Of a stretch of 64,000 bases of DNA, positions 38,082 to 47,725 are shown one piece after another. The stretch covers positions 1 through 64,000 of the forward strand of contig JAJYRN010000015.1 of assembly GCA_021794095.1 (NCBI GenBank), given 5' to 3'. Numbering within the stretch: the stretch's first letter is position 1; every line of letters begins with the position of its first letter. The position numbers and the translations under genes were made by a program. A model generated the notes under the pieces. It ran no database searches, was not told the origin of the DNA, and saw only the letters and a list, made by a program, of their open reading frames with translations. This DNA comes from Acidobacteriota bacterium. GTDB lineage: Bacteria > Acidobacteriota > Holophagae > Holophagales > Holophagaceae.

Positions 38082-38333
38082 TCAACTGGCGAAGGGACAT
38101 CCGCAGGCCCCGCCCGCGCACCCGCCGCCCGCGGCAGGCGCGGGGGAAGACACCGGCGCGGCGGCCTTGGACCAGCCATCCCCGGCCAGCGTGAACGCGG
38201 CGGCGGAGATCTGGCGCTTCATCCCGGCCAGGGCACGGCACGCCGGACAGTCGTGCGCCTCCGGCGCGGACATGCTTTCCAGCTTCTCCTCGCGCTGGCC
38301 GCAAGCTTCGCAACGGTATTCGTAGAGGGGCAT
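38082..38333 (-). CDS. FmdB-family zinc-ribbon protein
   Basis: 83-aa small protein of unknown role. Start [20 protein letters not shown] with two CxxC knuckles (C8/C11 and C28/C31), the FmdB/PF09723 signature; the tail is Gly/Ala/Cys-rich and likely disordered. The name comes from a regulator of formamidase in Methylophilus, which need not apply here. AAGGAG lies 4-5 nt upstream of the ATG. Confidence 0.88.
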   Translation of the reverse strand: MPLYEYRCEACGQREEKLESMSAPEAHDCPACRALAGMKRQISAAAFTLAGDGWSKAAAPVSSPAPAAGGGCAGGACGCPFAS

Positions 38334-38390
38334 GGCATCCTTCTCCTTGCGGACAGTTTCCGCAGCCCTCAATTATATTCCGGTCCGATC

Positions 38391-38879
38391 ATGCCGTCAT
38401 CCTCGCGATTCTATCCCTCAGCCCAGGCCTTCCTCGCGGCGACGCCCCATCCGGGGAGGCTCTGCTTCACCAACGGCTGCTTCGACTTGATCCATCCTGG
38501 GCACGTGCAGTACCTCGAAGAGGCGCGCGCCCTGGGCGATTTCCTGGTGGTCGGGCTGAACAGCGATGCGTCCGTGGCCCGTCTGAAGGGCCCCGGCCGG
38601 CCGCTCCAGGACGAGGCCGCCCGGGCCGCGGTGCTGCTGGGCCTGCGCAGCGTGGATGCGGTGGTGCGCTTCGACGAGGACACGCCCTTGGAGCTGATTT
38701 GCGCCCTCCAGCCGGATGTGCTGGTGAAGGGCGGAGACTACACGCCGGAGGCCGTCATCGGACGGGAGTTCGTGGAGGGACGCGGGGGCAGGCTCGTACT
38801 CATCCCCTTCCTGCCCGGCCACAGCACCTCGCGCATTGAGCAGCGGATCCGCACCGGGCGGGGCGTGACGCTGGAGTAG
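38391..38879 (+). CDS. rfaE2: D-glycero-beta-D-manno-heptose 1-phosphate adenylyltransferase
   Basis: Cytidylyltransferase-fold enzyme that makes ADP-heptose for lipopolysaccharide inner core. 162 aa; [20 protein letters not shown] carries the HxGH nucleotide motif, and [13 protein letters not shown] with SIRIEQRI-like STSRIEQRI follow. It is the separate RfaE2 (C-terminal HldE) form; the kinase part is not in the window. The promoter region includes AATTATATTC 20 nt before the ATG. It implies a heptose-containing outer membrane. Confidence 0.93.
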   Translation: MPSSSRFYPSAQAFLAATPHPGRLCFTNGCFDLIHPGHVQYLEEARALGDFLVVGLNSDASVARLKGPGRPLQDEAARAAVLLGLRSVDAVVRFDEDTPLELICALQPDVLVKGGDYTPEAVIGREFVEGRGGRLVLIPFLPGHSTSRIEQRIRTGRGVTLE

Positions 38880-38886
38880 CCCACCC

Positions 38887-41046
38887 CTAGACCAGCGGGG
38901 AGAGCAGCTGCCAGTACTTCGGCAGCGGCCAGAGATCCGCGTCGCAGGCTTCCTCCAGCTGATCGAGCACCTCGCGCAGCGCGTGCTTGGCTTCATTGAC
39001 GCGGCCGCCGAAGGTCGCCGTGCGGAGCTGGAGTTCCTCGACCGCCTCCGCCTCCGCCAGGGCTGCCTTCAGATCCTTCAAGCGGATCTGGGCCTCGCCA
39101 GCGAGGGCGGCCTGAGCTTCGAGGGCGGCCTTCAGGGGCGCGGGAATGGCCACGCCCACACTCGCCAGCTTGGCCAGGCTCCCCGCCCGGGCGCCCAGAT
39201 CGGTGGAGATGGCCGGCAGGATCTGGGTTTCCGCCATTTCGCGCAGGACCTGGGTCTCGATGGCGATGGCCTTCTGGTACTGCTCGTGGCGGATGTGGAC
39301 GCGGGCTTCCAGCTCGTGCTCGGCCAGGATGCCAGGGCGCGTGAACACGGCCTTGGAGGCGGGCTGTTCCCAGATGTGCAGGGCGGCCACCGTGTCCTTG
39401 GCATGGGGCAGGCCGCGGCGTTCGGCTTCATGCTTCCAGTCCTCGGCATAGCCGTTGCCCTCGAAACGGATCGCCTTGGTTTCGAGAATGGCCTTCCGCA
39501 CCACCCCCATGACGGCGGCCTGGTGTTCCTTCCCGGATTTCAGCTCGGCGTCGAGCTGGGCGTTCAGGCCCTCCAGGGCCTCGGCCACTGCGGCATTGAT
39601 CACTGTGAGCGGCAGGGCGATGGGCTGGCTGGAGCCCACGGCGCGGAACTCGAACTTGTTGCCCGTGAACGCGAAGGGGCTGGTCCGGTTCCGGTCCGTG
39701 GCGTCCTTCTCGATCATGGGCAGGTTGGTGATGCCCAGATCCAGGATGTGCTGGGTGGACGCGTCCGTCACATCGCCGGTCTCGATGGCCTCGAGGATGT
39801 GATTGAGCTGGGAGCCCAGGAACACGGACATGATGGCGGGCGGCGCTTCGTTGGCCCCCAGGCGGTGGTCGTTGCCAGCGCTGGCGATGGCCGCGCGCAG
39901 CAGGCCGCCGTGGGCATGGATGGCCTTCAGGGTGGCGCACAGGAAGTAGAGGAACTGGAGGTTCTGCTCCGGCGTGTGGCCGGGTTCCAGCAGGTTGCTG
40001 CCCTCCTCCGTGGCCAGGCTCCAGTTCACGTGCTTGCCGCTGCCGTTGACGCCCGCGAAGGGCTTCTCGTGGAGCAGGACCGCGAGGCCGTGGCGCTCGC
40101 CCACGGACTTGAGGATCTCCATGAGCAGCTGGTTGTGGTCGCTGGCGAGGTTGGCGGACTCATAGATGGGCGCGATCTCGAACTGGTTGGGGGCCACCTC
40201 GTTATGGCGGGTCTTGGCCGGGATGCCGAGCTTGAAGCACTCCAGCTCCACCTCCTGCATGAAGCCCAGGACGCGCTCCTTGATGCTGCCGAAGTAGTGG
40301 TCCTCCAGCTCCTGGCCCTTGGGCGGCTTGGCGCCCTGGAGCGTGCGGTTGGCGAACATCAGGTCGGGCCGCTGCTGGGCCAATTCCAGGTCCACCGCGA
40401 AGTACTCCTGCTCGGGCCCGCACTGCGCCACCACCGCATCCGGCTTCACGCCGAGAAGGGTCAGCGACTCCTGAGCCCGTCGGGACACCACTTCCATGGA
40501 GCGAAGGAGGGGCACCTTGTGATCCAGGGCTTCGCCGTGGTACCCGACGAAGGCCGTGGGGATGCACAGCGTCTTGCCCAGGGGGCCTTCCATGATGAAG
40601 GCCGGGCTGGCCGGATCCCAGGCCGTGTAGCCCCGGGCCTCGAAGGTGGCCCGCAGGCCGCCGGAGGGGAAGGAACTGGCATCGGGCTCGCCCTGGATGA
40701 GCTGGCCGCCACTGAAGCGCTCGATGACCGCGCCGTCCTCGTCCCAGGTGATGAACGCGTCGTGCTTCTCGGCCGTGGCGCCGGTCATGGGCAGGAACCA
40801 GTGGGTGAAGTGGGTGCAGCCCTGCTCCAGGGCCCACTCCTTCATGGCCAGCGCCACGCTGCGGGCCACCTCCGGCGAGAGGGTCTCGCCGCGCTTCAGG
40901 GCCTGACGGTAGGCCTTGTAGGCATCCTTCTGGAGGCGCTCCCGCATGGTGCGCTCGCTGAAGGTGTTGCAGCCGAAATACTGGCTGATCCTGGTCTGAT
41001 CCAGCCGTGAGATGCTGGATGTGTCGAGCCCCTGCGCCTTGGCCAT
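38887..41046 (-). CDS. glnN: Glutamine synthetase, type III (GlnN)
   Basis: ATP-dependent glutamate + ammonia to glutamine. The 719-aa length and sequence order are of the GSIII family, unrelated in length to GSI (about 470 aa). Marks: HFTHWFLPMTGATAEKHDAF near residue 95, QEYFAVD, NQFEIAPIYE, GSGKHVNWSL and ANEAPPAIMSVFLGSQ. GSIII lacks the GSI adenylylation loop, so control is probably at transcription. No glnB/amt gene is nearby. It is divergent to the small gene and nadA. Confidence 0.95.
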   Translation of the reverse strand: MAKAQGLDTSSISRLDQTRISQYFGCNTFSERTMRERLQKDAYKAYRQALKRGETLSPEVARSVALAMKEWALEQGCTHFTHWFLPMTGATAEKHDAFITWDEDGAVIERFSGGQLIQGEPDASSFPSGGLRATFEARGYTAWDPASPAFIMEGPLGKTLCIPTAFVGYHGEALDHKVPLLRSMEVVSRRAQESLTLLGVKPDAVVAQCGPEQEYFAVDLELAQQRPDLMFANRTLQGAKPPKGQELEDHYFGSIKERVLGFMQEVELECFKLGIPAKTRHNEVAPNQFEIAPIYESANLASDHNQLLMEILKSVGERHGLAVLLHEKPFAGVNGSGKHVNWSLATEEGSNLLEPGHTPEQNLQFLYFLCATLKAIHAHGGLLRAAIASAGNDHRLGANEAPPAIMSVFLGSQLNHILEAIETGDVTDASTQHILDLGITNLPMIEKDATDRNRTSPFAFTGNKFEFRAVGSSQPIALPLTVINAAVAEALEGLNAQLDAELKSGKEHQAAVMGVVRKAILETKAIRFEGNGYAEDWKHEAERRGLPHAKDTVAALHIWEQPASKAVFTRPGILAEHELEARVHIRHEQYQKAIAIETQVLREMAETQILPAISTDLGARAGSLAKLASVGVAIPAPLKAALEAQAALAGEAQIRLKDLKAALAEAEAVEELQLRTATFGGRVNEAKHALREVLDQLEEACDADLWPLPKYWQLLSPLV

Positions 41047-41096
41047 GTGTCCCCCCCTAGGACGGAAAAGGCATGAATCCATATAGACCTGGACCG

Positions 41097-41369
41097 ATGT
41101 CCGCCCCCAGTGAGCAGCCATCGGCATTCCACATCCACCTGGACCCTGCGATCCGATCTCAGGGTACCGGATCCGGCAGTCCGGTGCCAGCCCCGACGTT
41201 GCCATCGGAGCCCTGTGAACGGGCCCTCGCACTTCTCGGAAACCTCCAAGCCCGGCAGGCGGGCCTCCCCCGTTCTGCGGCCCTGGCCTGGGAGCGGGCC
41301 GCCTTCGGCGAGGTGTTCGATCATCCCGGGCCCCGCCAGCGGATCCGGGGGTTCCTGGAGCGGGATTAG
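41097..41369 (+). CDS. Small hypothetical protein upstream of nadA
   Basis: 90 aa, unrecognised. The first 40 residues are Pro/Ser-rich; the second half (ERALALLGNLQARQAGLPR and AAFGEVFDHPGPRQRIRGFL) looks like a short folded helical domain and has the strong third-position GC of real genes. It ends 9 nt before nadA. No clear ribosome-binding site precedes the ATG, so it may be a chance open frame. Confidence 0.45.
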   Translation: MSAPSEQPSAFHIHLDPAIRSQGTGSGSPVPAPTLPSEPCERALALLGNLQARQAGLPRSAALAWERAAFGEVFDHPGPRQRIRGFLERD

Positions 41370-41378
41370 AATGCATTC

Positions 41379-42347
41379 ATGGATCTGACCGCCCCCTACG
41401 TCCCTGACCTCGACAGCATCCCCGCCGGGCTCGACCTCGTGGCCGAGATCCAGCGCCTCAAGCGGGCGCGGAAGGCCGTGCTCCTGGCCCACTATTATCA
41501 GGAACCGGAGATCCAGGATCTGGCCGACTTTGTGGGCGACAGCCTCCAGCTCAGCCAACAGGCGGCGAAGACCGATGCCGAGGTGATCGTCTTCTGCGGC
41601 GTCCACTTCATGGCCGAGACCGCCAAGATCCTCAACCCGACGAAGACCGTGGTGATCCCCGATCTGGACGCCGGGTGCAGTCTGGCGGACCGCTGTCCCG
41701 CAGACTTCTTCGCCGAATGGCTGAAGCAGTACCCAGATCATGACGTGGTCAGCTACATCAATTGTTCCGCGGGCGTGAAGGCGCTGAGCACCGTCATCTG
41801 CACCAGCAGCAACGCGGTGCGCGTGGTCGAGAGCATCCCGGCGGACCGGAAGATCGTCTTCGCGCCAGACCGCCACCTGGGCACGTGGGTGATGCAGCAG
41901 ACGGGCCGGGACATGGCGCTGTTCCCCGGTTTCTGCATCGTCCATGAGCAGTTCACCGCCAAGCGCCTGGCGGCCCTCAAGGCCCAGCACCCGGGCGCGA
42001 AACTCATCGCCCATCCGGAATGCGATGCCAGCGTGAACCAGCTGGCCGATTTCGTGGGGTCCACCGCCGCGCTCCTGAATTTCGTGGCGAAGGATCCCGC
42101 GAAGGCCTTCATCGTGGCCACCGAGGCCGGCATCCTCCACCAGATGCACCAGCGGCGGCCCGAGGCCGAACTGATCCCCGCCCCCGTGGACAGTGGTTGC
42201 AACTGCAGCCTCTGCCCCTACATGAAGCTGAACAGCCTGGAGAAGCTCTACCTCTGCCTCCGGGATCTGAAGCCCGACATCCGGCTGGACGAGTCTCTGC
42301 GCCTCCGCGCCCTCAAACCCCTGGAACGCATGCTGGCCCTGGGCTGA
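41379..42347 (+). CDS. nadA: Quinolinate synthase A
   Basis: Condenses iminoaspartate with dihydroxyacetone phosphate to quinolinate for NAD. 322 aa. The three [4Fe-4S]-ligand cysteines fit: [19 protein letters not shown], and [12 protein letters not shown] near the end; [19 protein letters not shown] and [14 protein letters not shown] are also typical. nadB and nadC are not in the window. Confidence 0.96.
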   Translation: MDLTAPYVPDLDSIPAGLDLVAEIQRLKRARKAVLLAHYYQEPEIQDLADFVGDSLQLSQQAAKTDAEVIVFCGVHFMAETAKILNPTKTVVIPDLDAGCSLADRCPADFFAEWLKQYPDHDVVSYINCSAGVKALSTVICTSSNAVRVVESIPADRKIVFAPDRHLGTWVMQQTGRDMALFPGFCIVHEQFTAKRLAALKAQHPGAKLIAHPECDASVNQLADFVGSTAALLNFVAKDPAKAFIVATEAGILHQMHQRRPEAELIPAPVDSGCNCSLCPYMKLNSLEKLYLCLRDLKPDIRLDESLRLRALKPLERMLALG

Positions 42348-42383
42348 CCGCGTTAAGCTGCTGGCACCCCACGTCGAGCCTTC

Positions 42384-43958
42384 ATGTACCGCCACCGCGT
42401 CACCCGCTTCCGCTTCCTGCATCCGGGCCTCAAGGGCCCCAGCCGGTGGCAGCGCTTCCAGCAGCGCAGCGGCATCGTCCTGCTCGTCCTGGCCGGGCTG
42501 GTGACCACCGCCCTGCTTCTGCTGGCCCCGTACATCTACGTCCGGGACAAGCTCAGCGATGTGACGGGTTCGTACTACGACACCCACTGGGCCGATTTCG
42601 AATCCGTGGAACGCCACTGGAAATCCCTGCCCATCCTCACGGCCCTGAAGACGGGCCAGGAGCCGGAGGTCCGCCAGTTCCTCGCGGATCAGCCCCTGGT
42701 GGTGGCGATCCTCGACCGCTTCAACCGCCGCACCCTCTGGGTCCGGTCCGGCAACCACCTGGTCAAGGCGCCCAACGACGCCCTCAGCCAGTTGTATCTC
42801 GACTGGACCAGCCATGCGGAGATGGCGCAGCTGTTCGAATGGAACCCCCCGAAGAACCAGGATCCCGACTTCGGCAAGGTGGCCACGGTGGTCCTCCTCT
42901 CGGACCGCTGGATGGTCATCAAGCGCTGGCAGCCGGGCACGCCCGCAGTCGAGCGGGAACTGGCCATCGCCCTGGGCCCCAAGCCCACCCTGCGGATGGG
43001 GCTGGTGCGAGCCTCCGACCTGGACCGGACCAACCTGAAGCCCCAGAACTGGGGCAAAGAGCCCGCCCTCCAGGCCGATCCCTACCGGGCCGCCAACTAC
43101 GACCTCAGCGCCATCATCCAGACCAACGCCTACGGGGATGGCTGGGAACTGGTGGGCATCGCGCCGCTGGCCCAGGAGAACGCCTACCGGCGGACCCTCC
43201 GCAGGCTGTTGTTCATGTCCTATGCAGTGTCCCTCCTGGTGGGCACCGCCATCGGCCTCGGCCTCTGGCTGCGCCATCGGGCCCGCCGCCGGGCGGTCCT
43301 GGACGCCGATCGCATGGCATCCCTCACCCACAGCCTGAAGACCCCTCTGGCGCTGCTGAAGTTCCGCTGTGATTCCCTCCGCCTGGGCCGCCTGAGCCCG
43401 GAGCGGGCCGATGAGGAGCTGCTGCGGCTCGGCGAGGAGGTGGACCACCTCACGATCATCATCGAGAACGGCCTCCGGGTCATCCGGGGCGGAGGCGCCA
43501 CGGGCCCGCGCGCCCTGGCCACACCCGAATGGGTGCAGACCGTGGCGGAGGACCTGCGCCCGGGCTTCGAACTGGAAGGCCGTCCCCTGCTGCTGGATCT
43601 CTGCCCCGAAGCGGGTCACGCGCCGCTGACCTCCCTGCGTGCCGCGATCCTCACCCTCCTGGAGAACGCCCTGGCCCACGGCCGGGGCGCCGTCACCCTG
43701 GAGACACGAAAGGTCCGCCGTCGCCTCAGCCTCCAGGTCCGGGATGAAGGCGACGGCGTGACGCCCCTTCAGCTCAAGGCCCTCGGACGCCCCTTCCAGC
43801 GGATCCGGGAGCAGGGCAAGGAGGGCTTCCTGCGCGAAGGCCAGGGGCTGGGCCTGAGCCTGCTGGCCCAGGTGGCCGAGCAGGAAGGCTGGGGCCTCGC
43901 CTTTGCCTCCGCTCCCGGGCAGGGCTTCACCGCCACCCTGGTGATTCCCGCCACCTGA
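42384..43958 (+). CDS. Sensor histidine kinase
   Basis: 524 aa. Membrane helices at about 32-52 and 273-295 bracket an extracytoplasmic sensing domain of about 220 residues that I do not recognise. The kinase core has the H-box HSLKTPLA with phospho-acceptor H316, an N-box (LLENALAHG), G1 VRDEGDGV and G2 GQGLGLSLLA. The response regulator follows 96 nt downstream, so they should form a pair. The G1 aspartate reads DEGDGV. Confidence 0.92.
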   Translation: MYRHRVTRFRFLHPGLKGPSRWQRFQQRSGIVLLVLAGLVTTALLLLAPYIYVRDKLSDVTGSYYDTHWADFESVERHWKSLPILTALKTGQEPEVRQFLADQPLVVAILDRFNRRTLWVRSGNHLVKAPNDALSQLYLDWTSHAEMAQLFEWNPPKNQDPDFGKVATVVLLSDRWMVIKRWQPGTPAVERELAIALGPKPTLRMGLVRASDLDRTNLKPQNWGKEPALQADPYRAANYDLSAIIQTNAYGDGWELVGIAPLAQENAYRRTLRRLLFMSYAVSLLVGTAIGLGLWLRHRARRRAVLDADRMASLTHSLKTPLALLKFRCDSLRLGRLSPERADEELLRLGEEVDHLTIIIENGLRVIRGGGATGPRALATPEWVQTVAEDLRPGFELEGRPLLLDLCPEAGHAPLTSLRAAILTLLENALAHGRGAVTLETRKVRRRLSLQVRDEGDGVTPLQLKALGRPFQRIREQGKEGFLREGQGLGLSLLAQVAEQEGWGLAFASAPGQGFTATLVIPAT

Positions 43959-44054
43959 CGCCCCCTTCCGGCTAAGAAAAAGCATGGAACTCATCCTTGC
44001 TTTTCCAAAGCCAGCGGCGCATCGTGGAAACCTCTGTTCCTTGAGCGAGCCGCC

Positions 44055-44753
44055 GTGACCCACATCCTTGTGGTGGAGGATGAGCCCTCCCTCTGCCAGC
44101 TCCTCGTCAACAACCTGACCTTTGAAGGTTTCTCCGTGGACTCGGCCGGGGATGGTCTGCCTGCCCTGGCGGAACATGCCGCCCACCGCGCGGACCTGAT
44201 CGTCCTGGATCTGATGCTGCCCCAGATGGACGGCTTCGAAGTCCTGCGGATCCTCCGCGAGCGGAAGGATGAAGTCCCGGTCCTGATGCTCACCGCCCGG
44301 GGCCAGGAGACGGACCGCCTGCAAGGGCTCAGCCTCGGGGCCGACGACTACCTGGTGAAGCCCTTCTCCGTGCTGGAGCTGATCGCCCGGGTGAAGGCGA
44401 TCCTGCGGCGAACCCGGCCACTGGACCGCCCGCCCGTGCTGCGCTCCGGACCCTTCCGCTTCGACCTGCCCCGCCTGGAGGCGCGGCGAGCCGACAAAAC
44501 CCTGGATCTGACGCCCCGGGAGTTCCGGCTGCTGGAAATCCTCATCACCCATCCCGGCCGCACCCACAGCCGCAAGGAGTTGCTCCAGCTGGCCTGGGAA
44601 CCGGATGCCCGCCCTGCCGCCCGGACCGTAGACGTTCACATCGCCAACCTGCGCCGGAAGCTCGGCGAGGAAGTGCACGGCCAGCCCTGGATCACCACCG
44701 TGGGAGGCGAGGGCTACCGCTGGGTTGCACCGGTCGAGGCGGAGACCGTCTGA
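44055..44753 (+). CDS. OmpR-family response regulator
   Basis: 232-aa transcription factor. Receiver domain with acidic pocket VEDEP, phospho-acceptor D52 in VLDLMLPQMDG, T-loop LMLTARG and K102 in YLVKPF; the winged-helix DNA-binding domain (about 130-225) has LDLTPREFRLLEIL and RTVDVHIANLRRKLGE. GTG start. Partner of the histidine kinase just upstream; the controlled genes are not known. Confidence 0.95.
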   Translation: MTHILVVEDEPSLCQLLVNNLTFEGFSVDSAGDGLPALAEHAAHRADLIVLDLMLPQMDGFEVLRILRERKDEVPVLMLTARGQETDRLQGLSLGADDYLVKPFSVLELIARVKAILRRTRPLDRPPVLRSGPFRFDLPRLEARRADKTLDLTPREFRLLEILITHPGRTHSRKELLQLAWEPDARPAARTVDVHIANLRRKLGEEVHGQPWITTVGGEGYRWVAPVEAETV

Positions 44754-44792
44754 GCCCCCGGCTACACTGGAAGCTCCCGTCCGAGAGGCCCG

Positions 44793-46121
44793 ATGACCCC
44801 CTGGAATCCCCACAGCTGGCAGCGCTTCCCGGCAGAGCAGCAGCCGGTCTATCCGGATCCCACGGCGCTCGAGGCCGTGCTGGCGCGCCTCCGCCGCCTG
44901 CCGCCCCTCGTGGTGCCCGAGGAGGTGGATCGCCTGCGCGACCTCCTGGCGGAGGCGGCGGCGGGTCGGAGGTTCCTGCTCCAGGGGGGGGACTGCGCCG
45001 AGCGCTTCCAGGACTGCACCCCCGAAGCCATCGAGGGCAAGCTGCGGGTGCTGCTCCAGATGTCCGTGGCCCTCACCCACGGCGGCCGCAAACCGGTGGT
45101 GCGGGTGGGCCGGATCGCGGGCCAGTTCGCCAAGCCCCGCAGCCGGCCCACGGAGCTCGTGCGGGGCCAGGCGCTGCCGAGCTACCGGGGCGACCTGGTG
45201 AACGCCCTGGAGGCCAGCGCCGAGGCCCGCAGGCCCGATCCGGCCCGGATGCTGGAGGCCTACTTCCACGCCGCCGCCACCCTCAACCACCTCCGGGCCC
45301 TCACGGCCGGGGGCTTCGCGGACCTGCACCACCCCGAACGCTGGGAACTGCCCGGCGGCACGGGGGAGGTGCCCGAATACCACCGGACCCTCGACCAGGT
45401 GCGGGAATCCCTGGACTTCCTGGAGGCCCTGGGCGGCGTCCAGCGCGATGCCCTGGAGCGCATTGATTTCTTCACCAGCCACGAGGCCCTGCTGCTGCCC
45501 TACGAGGAGGCTCTCACCCGCTGGGTGCCCGAAGCGGGCGCCTACTACCACCTGGGCGCCCACACCCTCTGGGTGGGCGAACGCACCCGACAGCTGGATG
45601 GCGCCCACCTCGAGTACCTCCGGGGCCTTCGCAATCCGCTCGGCGTGAAGGTGGGCCCCAGCGCCACACCGGAGCAGCTGCAGACCCTCCTGGCGCGCCT
45701 GGATCCGGCGCGGGAACCGGGCCGCGTCACCCTCATCACCCGCTTCGGCGCCGCGCGCATCCGCGAGGCCCTGCCGCCCCTGCTGGCGGCGGTACAGGCC
45801 GCGGGCCATCCGGTGCTGTGGAGCTGCGATCCCATGCACGGCAACGGGATGGAAAGCGCCCAGGGCCTTAAGACGCGGGATTTCGACGCCATTCTCGCCG
45901 AGCTGCGCCAGGCCTTTGAACTGCACAGCGCCGCGGGCTCCACCCTGGGCGGCGTCCATTTCGAGCTCACCGGCGAGGCCGTCACCGAATGCACCGGCGG
46001 CACCCAGCGCCTGTCCGAAGCGGACCTGGCCAAGGCCTATGAGACCGGCTGCGATCCCCGGCTGAACCGGGCGCAGAGCCTCGAGATGGCCTTCCTCATC
46101 GCGGGCATGATGCGCGGCTGA
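44793..46121 (+). CDS. aroG: 3-deoxy-7-phosphoheptulonate synthase, class II
   Basis: First step of the shikimate pathway: phosphoenolpyruvate + erythrose 4-phosphate to DAHP. 442 aa of the class II (plant/Mycobacterium) type: WQRFPAEQQPVYPD start, LLQGGDCAERF with the metal-binding Cys, GRIAGQFAKPRS, LWVGERTRQLDGAHLEYLRG and GVHFELTGEAVTECTGG. Class II enzymes often have aromatic-acid feedback through N-terminal elements; the short N-terminus here suggests simpler control. Confidence 0.95.
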   Translation: MTPWNPHSWQRFPAEQQPVYPDPTALEAVLARLRRLPPLVVPEEVDRLRDLLAEAAAGRRFLLQGGDCAERFQDCTPEAIEGKLRVLLQMSVALTHGGRKPVVRVGRIAGQFAKPRSRPTELVRGQALPSYRGDLVNALEASAEARRPDPARMLEAYFHAAATLNHLRALTAGGFADLHHPERWELPGGTGEVPEYHRTLDQVRESLDFLEALGGVQRDALERIDFFTSHEALLLPYEEALTRWVPEAGAYYHLGAHTLWVGERTRQLDGAHLEYLRGLRNPLGVKVGPSATPEQLQTLLARLDPAREPGRVTLITRFGAARIREALPPLLAAVQAAGHPVLWSCDPMHGNGMESAQGLKTRDFDAILAELRQAFELHSAAGSTLGGVHFELTGEAVTECTGGTQRLSEADLAKAYETGCDPRLNRAQSLEMAFLIAGMMRG

Positions 46122-46865
46122 TCATTGCACGGTGCCATCCTGGCCGCCCTCCCCGAGGACCAGCGGCAGCGTCTCGAAGGGTGCCACGAGCTGGCAGGAG
46201 CCCGAACCCTCCGGCAGGGGTTTGAGCCGCGGCGGGGGCAGCAGGAGGGCTTCGCCCGGGTGCAGCTCCGGCAGTTCGAGGCCTTCCCAGGCCGCAAAGG
46301 GAACCCGCCGGTGGTGGGTGCCCCCACGAAGCTCCAGGGCACCCTCCGGCCAAGCCGGAACCATCCATGCCCCCAGCACCGCGCCGCCGGCGTCCTCCAG
46401 GGCCAGGCAAAAGCCCGCGGCCTGGCCGCCGAGGGTGCCCAGGGCCGCCAGGGTGGGATGCGGCGGCCCGTCGAGCCGGGCCCCGGGGCCCGCCACCCGC
46501 AGGCGGTCCAGGCAGGTGCCATCGCTCCGGCGCAGGCGCGTGGGCCGCGGCAGGCAGGGCAGGAAGCGGACCGCGGCTGCCTCTGGCGCCAGGACCTCGG
46601 GGAGCGTGCCCCGGCGCTCCCACTTCTCCGCGTAGGCCAGGGTCTGCCGGAGGCGCGCCAGGGCGCGGGGGCCATCCTCCAGCACCCGGCGCAGGCTCGC
46701 AGGCACCAGCACCGCCGCCAGCCGCTCGGGATCGCCTTCGCCCAGCTTCTGGAGGCGCACGGCCTCGATGCGGTTCAGATCCGCCACCCGGCCCGAGGGC
46801 AGGGGGGCCACCAGGGCCCGGCGCTCGCCGGGGCCTTCGGGCCAGAGGGCGGTGCCCAGCCGCAT
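46122..46865 (-). CDS. FAH-like protein of uncertain function
   Basis: 247 aa, not clearly recognised. The first 70 residues resemble the N-terminal domain of fumarylacetoacetate-hydrolase family proteins (MRLGTALWPEGPGERRALVA, GRVADLNRIEAVRLQKL, then RRVLEDGPRALARLRQTL). The rest lacks a clear metal site with the usual Glu-Glu-Asp ligands, so it may be a non-enzymatic or degenerate relative. The convergent aroG ends 1 nt away; the thioesterase gene lies 2 nt upstream, suggesting one transcript. Confidence 0.6.
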   Translation of the reverse strand: MRLGTALWPEGPGERRALVAPLPSGRVADLNRIEAVRLQKLGEGDPERLAAVLVPASLRRVLEDGPRALARLRQTLAYAEKWERRGTLPEVLAPEAAAVRFLPCLPRPTRLRRSDGTCLDRLRVAGPGARLDGPPHPTLAALGTLGGQAAGFCLALEDAGGAVLGAWMVPAWPEGALELRGGTHHRRVPFAAWEGLELPELHPGEALLLPPPRLKPLPEGSGSCQLVAPFETLPLVLGEGGQDGTVQ

Positions 46866-46867
46866 GG

Positions 46868-47263
46868 TCAGCCCTGGGTCTCCAGCCACGCCCGGGTCCG
46901 CTCCGCCAGGGGTGCGGGGCTTTGGGTGGCGAAGTCCAGCATCACCTGGACCGTCCGGCCTTCGGCGAAGACCGCGCCGCCCAGCCCCTGGGTGAGGCGA
47001 TAGGTCACGTCGAAGGACGTGGTGCCCACCTTGGTGCAGCGCAGTTCCACGCGGACATCGTCGCCCAGGAGGATCGGCTTGCGGTAGTCCACTTCCGTGC
47101 GTGCGATGAGGAAGCCCTCCTCCGTGAAGGCCCGCCCCGCAAGAAAGCCCCGCCACCACATGTACCGCGCCTGTTCCATGAAGCTCACCACCACGGCGTT
47201 GTTGACATGGCCCATGGCGTCCAGGTCGCGGAACCGCACCTCGATGGGATGGGAAAAGGGCAT
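46868..47263 (-). CDS. Acyl-CoA thioesterase (4HBT/YbgC type)
   Basis: 131-aa hotdog-fold thioesterase. Catalytic motif FRDLDAMGHVNN with D15 as the active aspartate, then EQARYMWWRGFL. Substrate is probably a small or hydroxylated acyl-CoA; the family is promiscuous. Forms a pair with the FAH-like gene. Confidence 0.92.
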   Translation of the reverse strand: MPFSHPIEVRFRDLDAMGHVNNAVVVSFMEQARYMWWRGFLAGRAFTEEGFLIARTEVDYRKPILLGDDVRVELRCTKVGTTSFDVTYRLTQGLGGAVFAEGRTVQVMLDFATQSPAPLAERTRAWLETQG

Positions 47264-47318
47264 GGCAGCCTCCTGGATGAAACCTTAACCCATCCCATGC
47301 GAAGATGCCGCCGACGCC

Positions 47319-47693
47319 ATGCCTGCGCCCCTGCTCATCGCCTACGACCCCGATTGCGCCCTCTGCTTCCGCATGGCCCTGTGGCTGGCGCGCCGCGACC
47401 GGCGGGGACGCCTGCTGGTGGCCCCCCTGAGGGATCCCGAGGTGCTGGCCCTGGCCCCGGAGCTGGCCGGGCGCGATCTGGGGCGGGAAATCCACGGGGT
47501 GGACCTGGCCACGCGGCGCATCTGGCAAGGCGCCGATCTGCTGGCCCCCATCGCCCGGCGCCTGCCAGCCTGGATCTGGGCCTGGCCCCTGTTGCGGATC
47601 CCGGGCGTGACCGGTCTGACGCGCCGGATCTACCTGGGCTGGGCGGCCTGGCGGTACCGGCGGACCGGGCGCCTTCCATTCCGGGGTGACTGA
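47319..47693 (+). CDS. DCC-family (DUF393) thiol-disulfide oxidoreductase-like protein
   Basis: 124-aa protein with YDPDCALC (residues 9-16), the DxxCxxC motif of the DCC family, thioredoxin-fold-like. The physiological role of DCC proteins is poorly known. It leads the CPBP gene by 32 nt on the same strand. Confidence 0.85.
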   Translation: MPAPLLIAYDPDCALCFRMALWLARRDRRGRLLVAPLRDPEVLALAPELAGRDLGREIHGVDLATRRIWQGADLLAPIARRLPAWIWAWPLLRIPGVTGLTRRIYLGWAAWRYRRTGRLPFRGD

Positions 47694-47725
47694 CACCGGA
47701 CCGCTCCCCAGGGCATTCTGGGAGC

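Noticed and set aside
38253-38390. An N-terminal extension of the heptose adenylyltransferase
   Set aside because: The extra residues overlap the fmdB-type gene on the other strand, are not related to RfaE2, and the ATG at 38391 starts the family sequence.
40896-45959. A 5-kb open frame on the minus strand opposite nadA, the histidine kinase, response regulator and aroG
   Set aside because: It exists because all four plus-strand genes happen to share one frame and use GC-rich third positions that rarely give antisense stops. The product is low-complexity Gly/His/Arg/Ala-rich with no motif, and the plus-strand proteins are well-known families.
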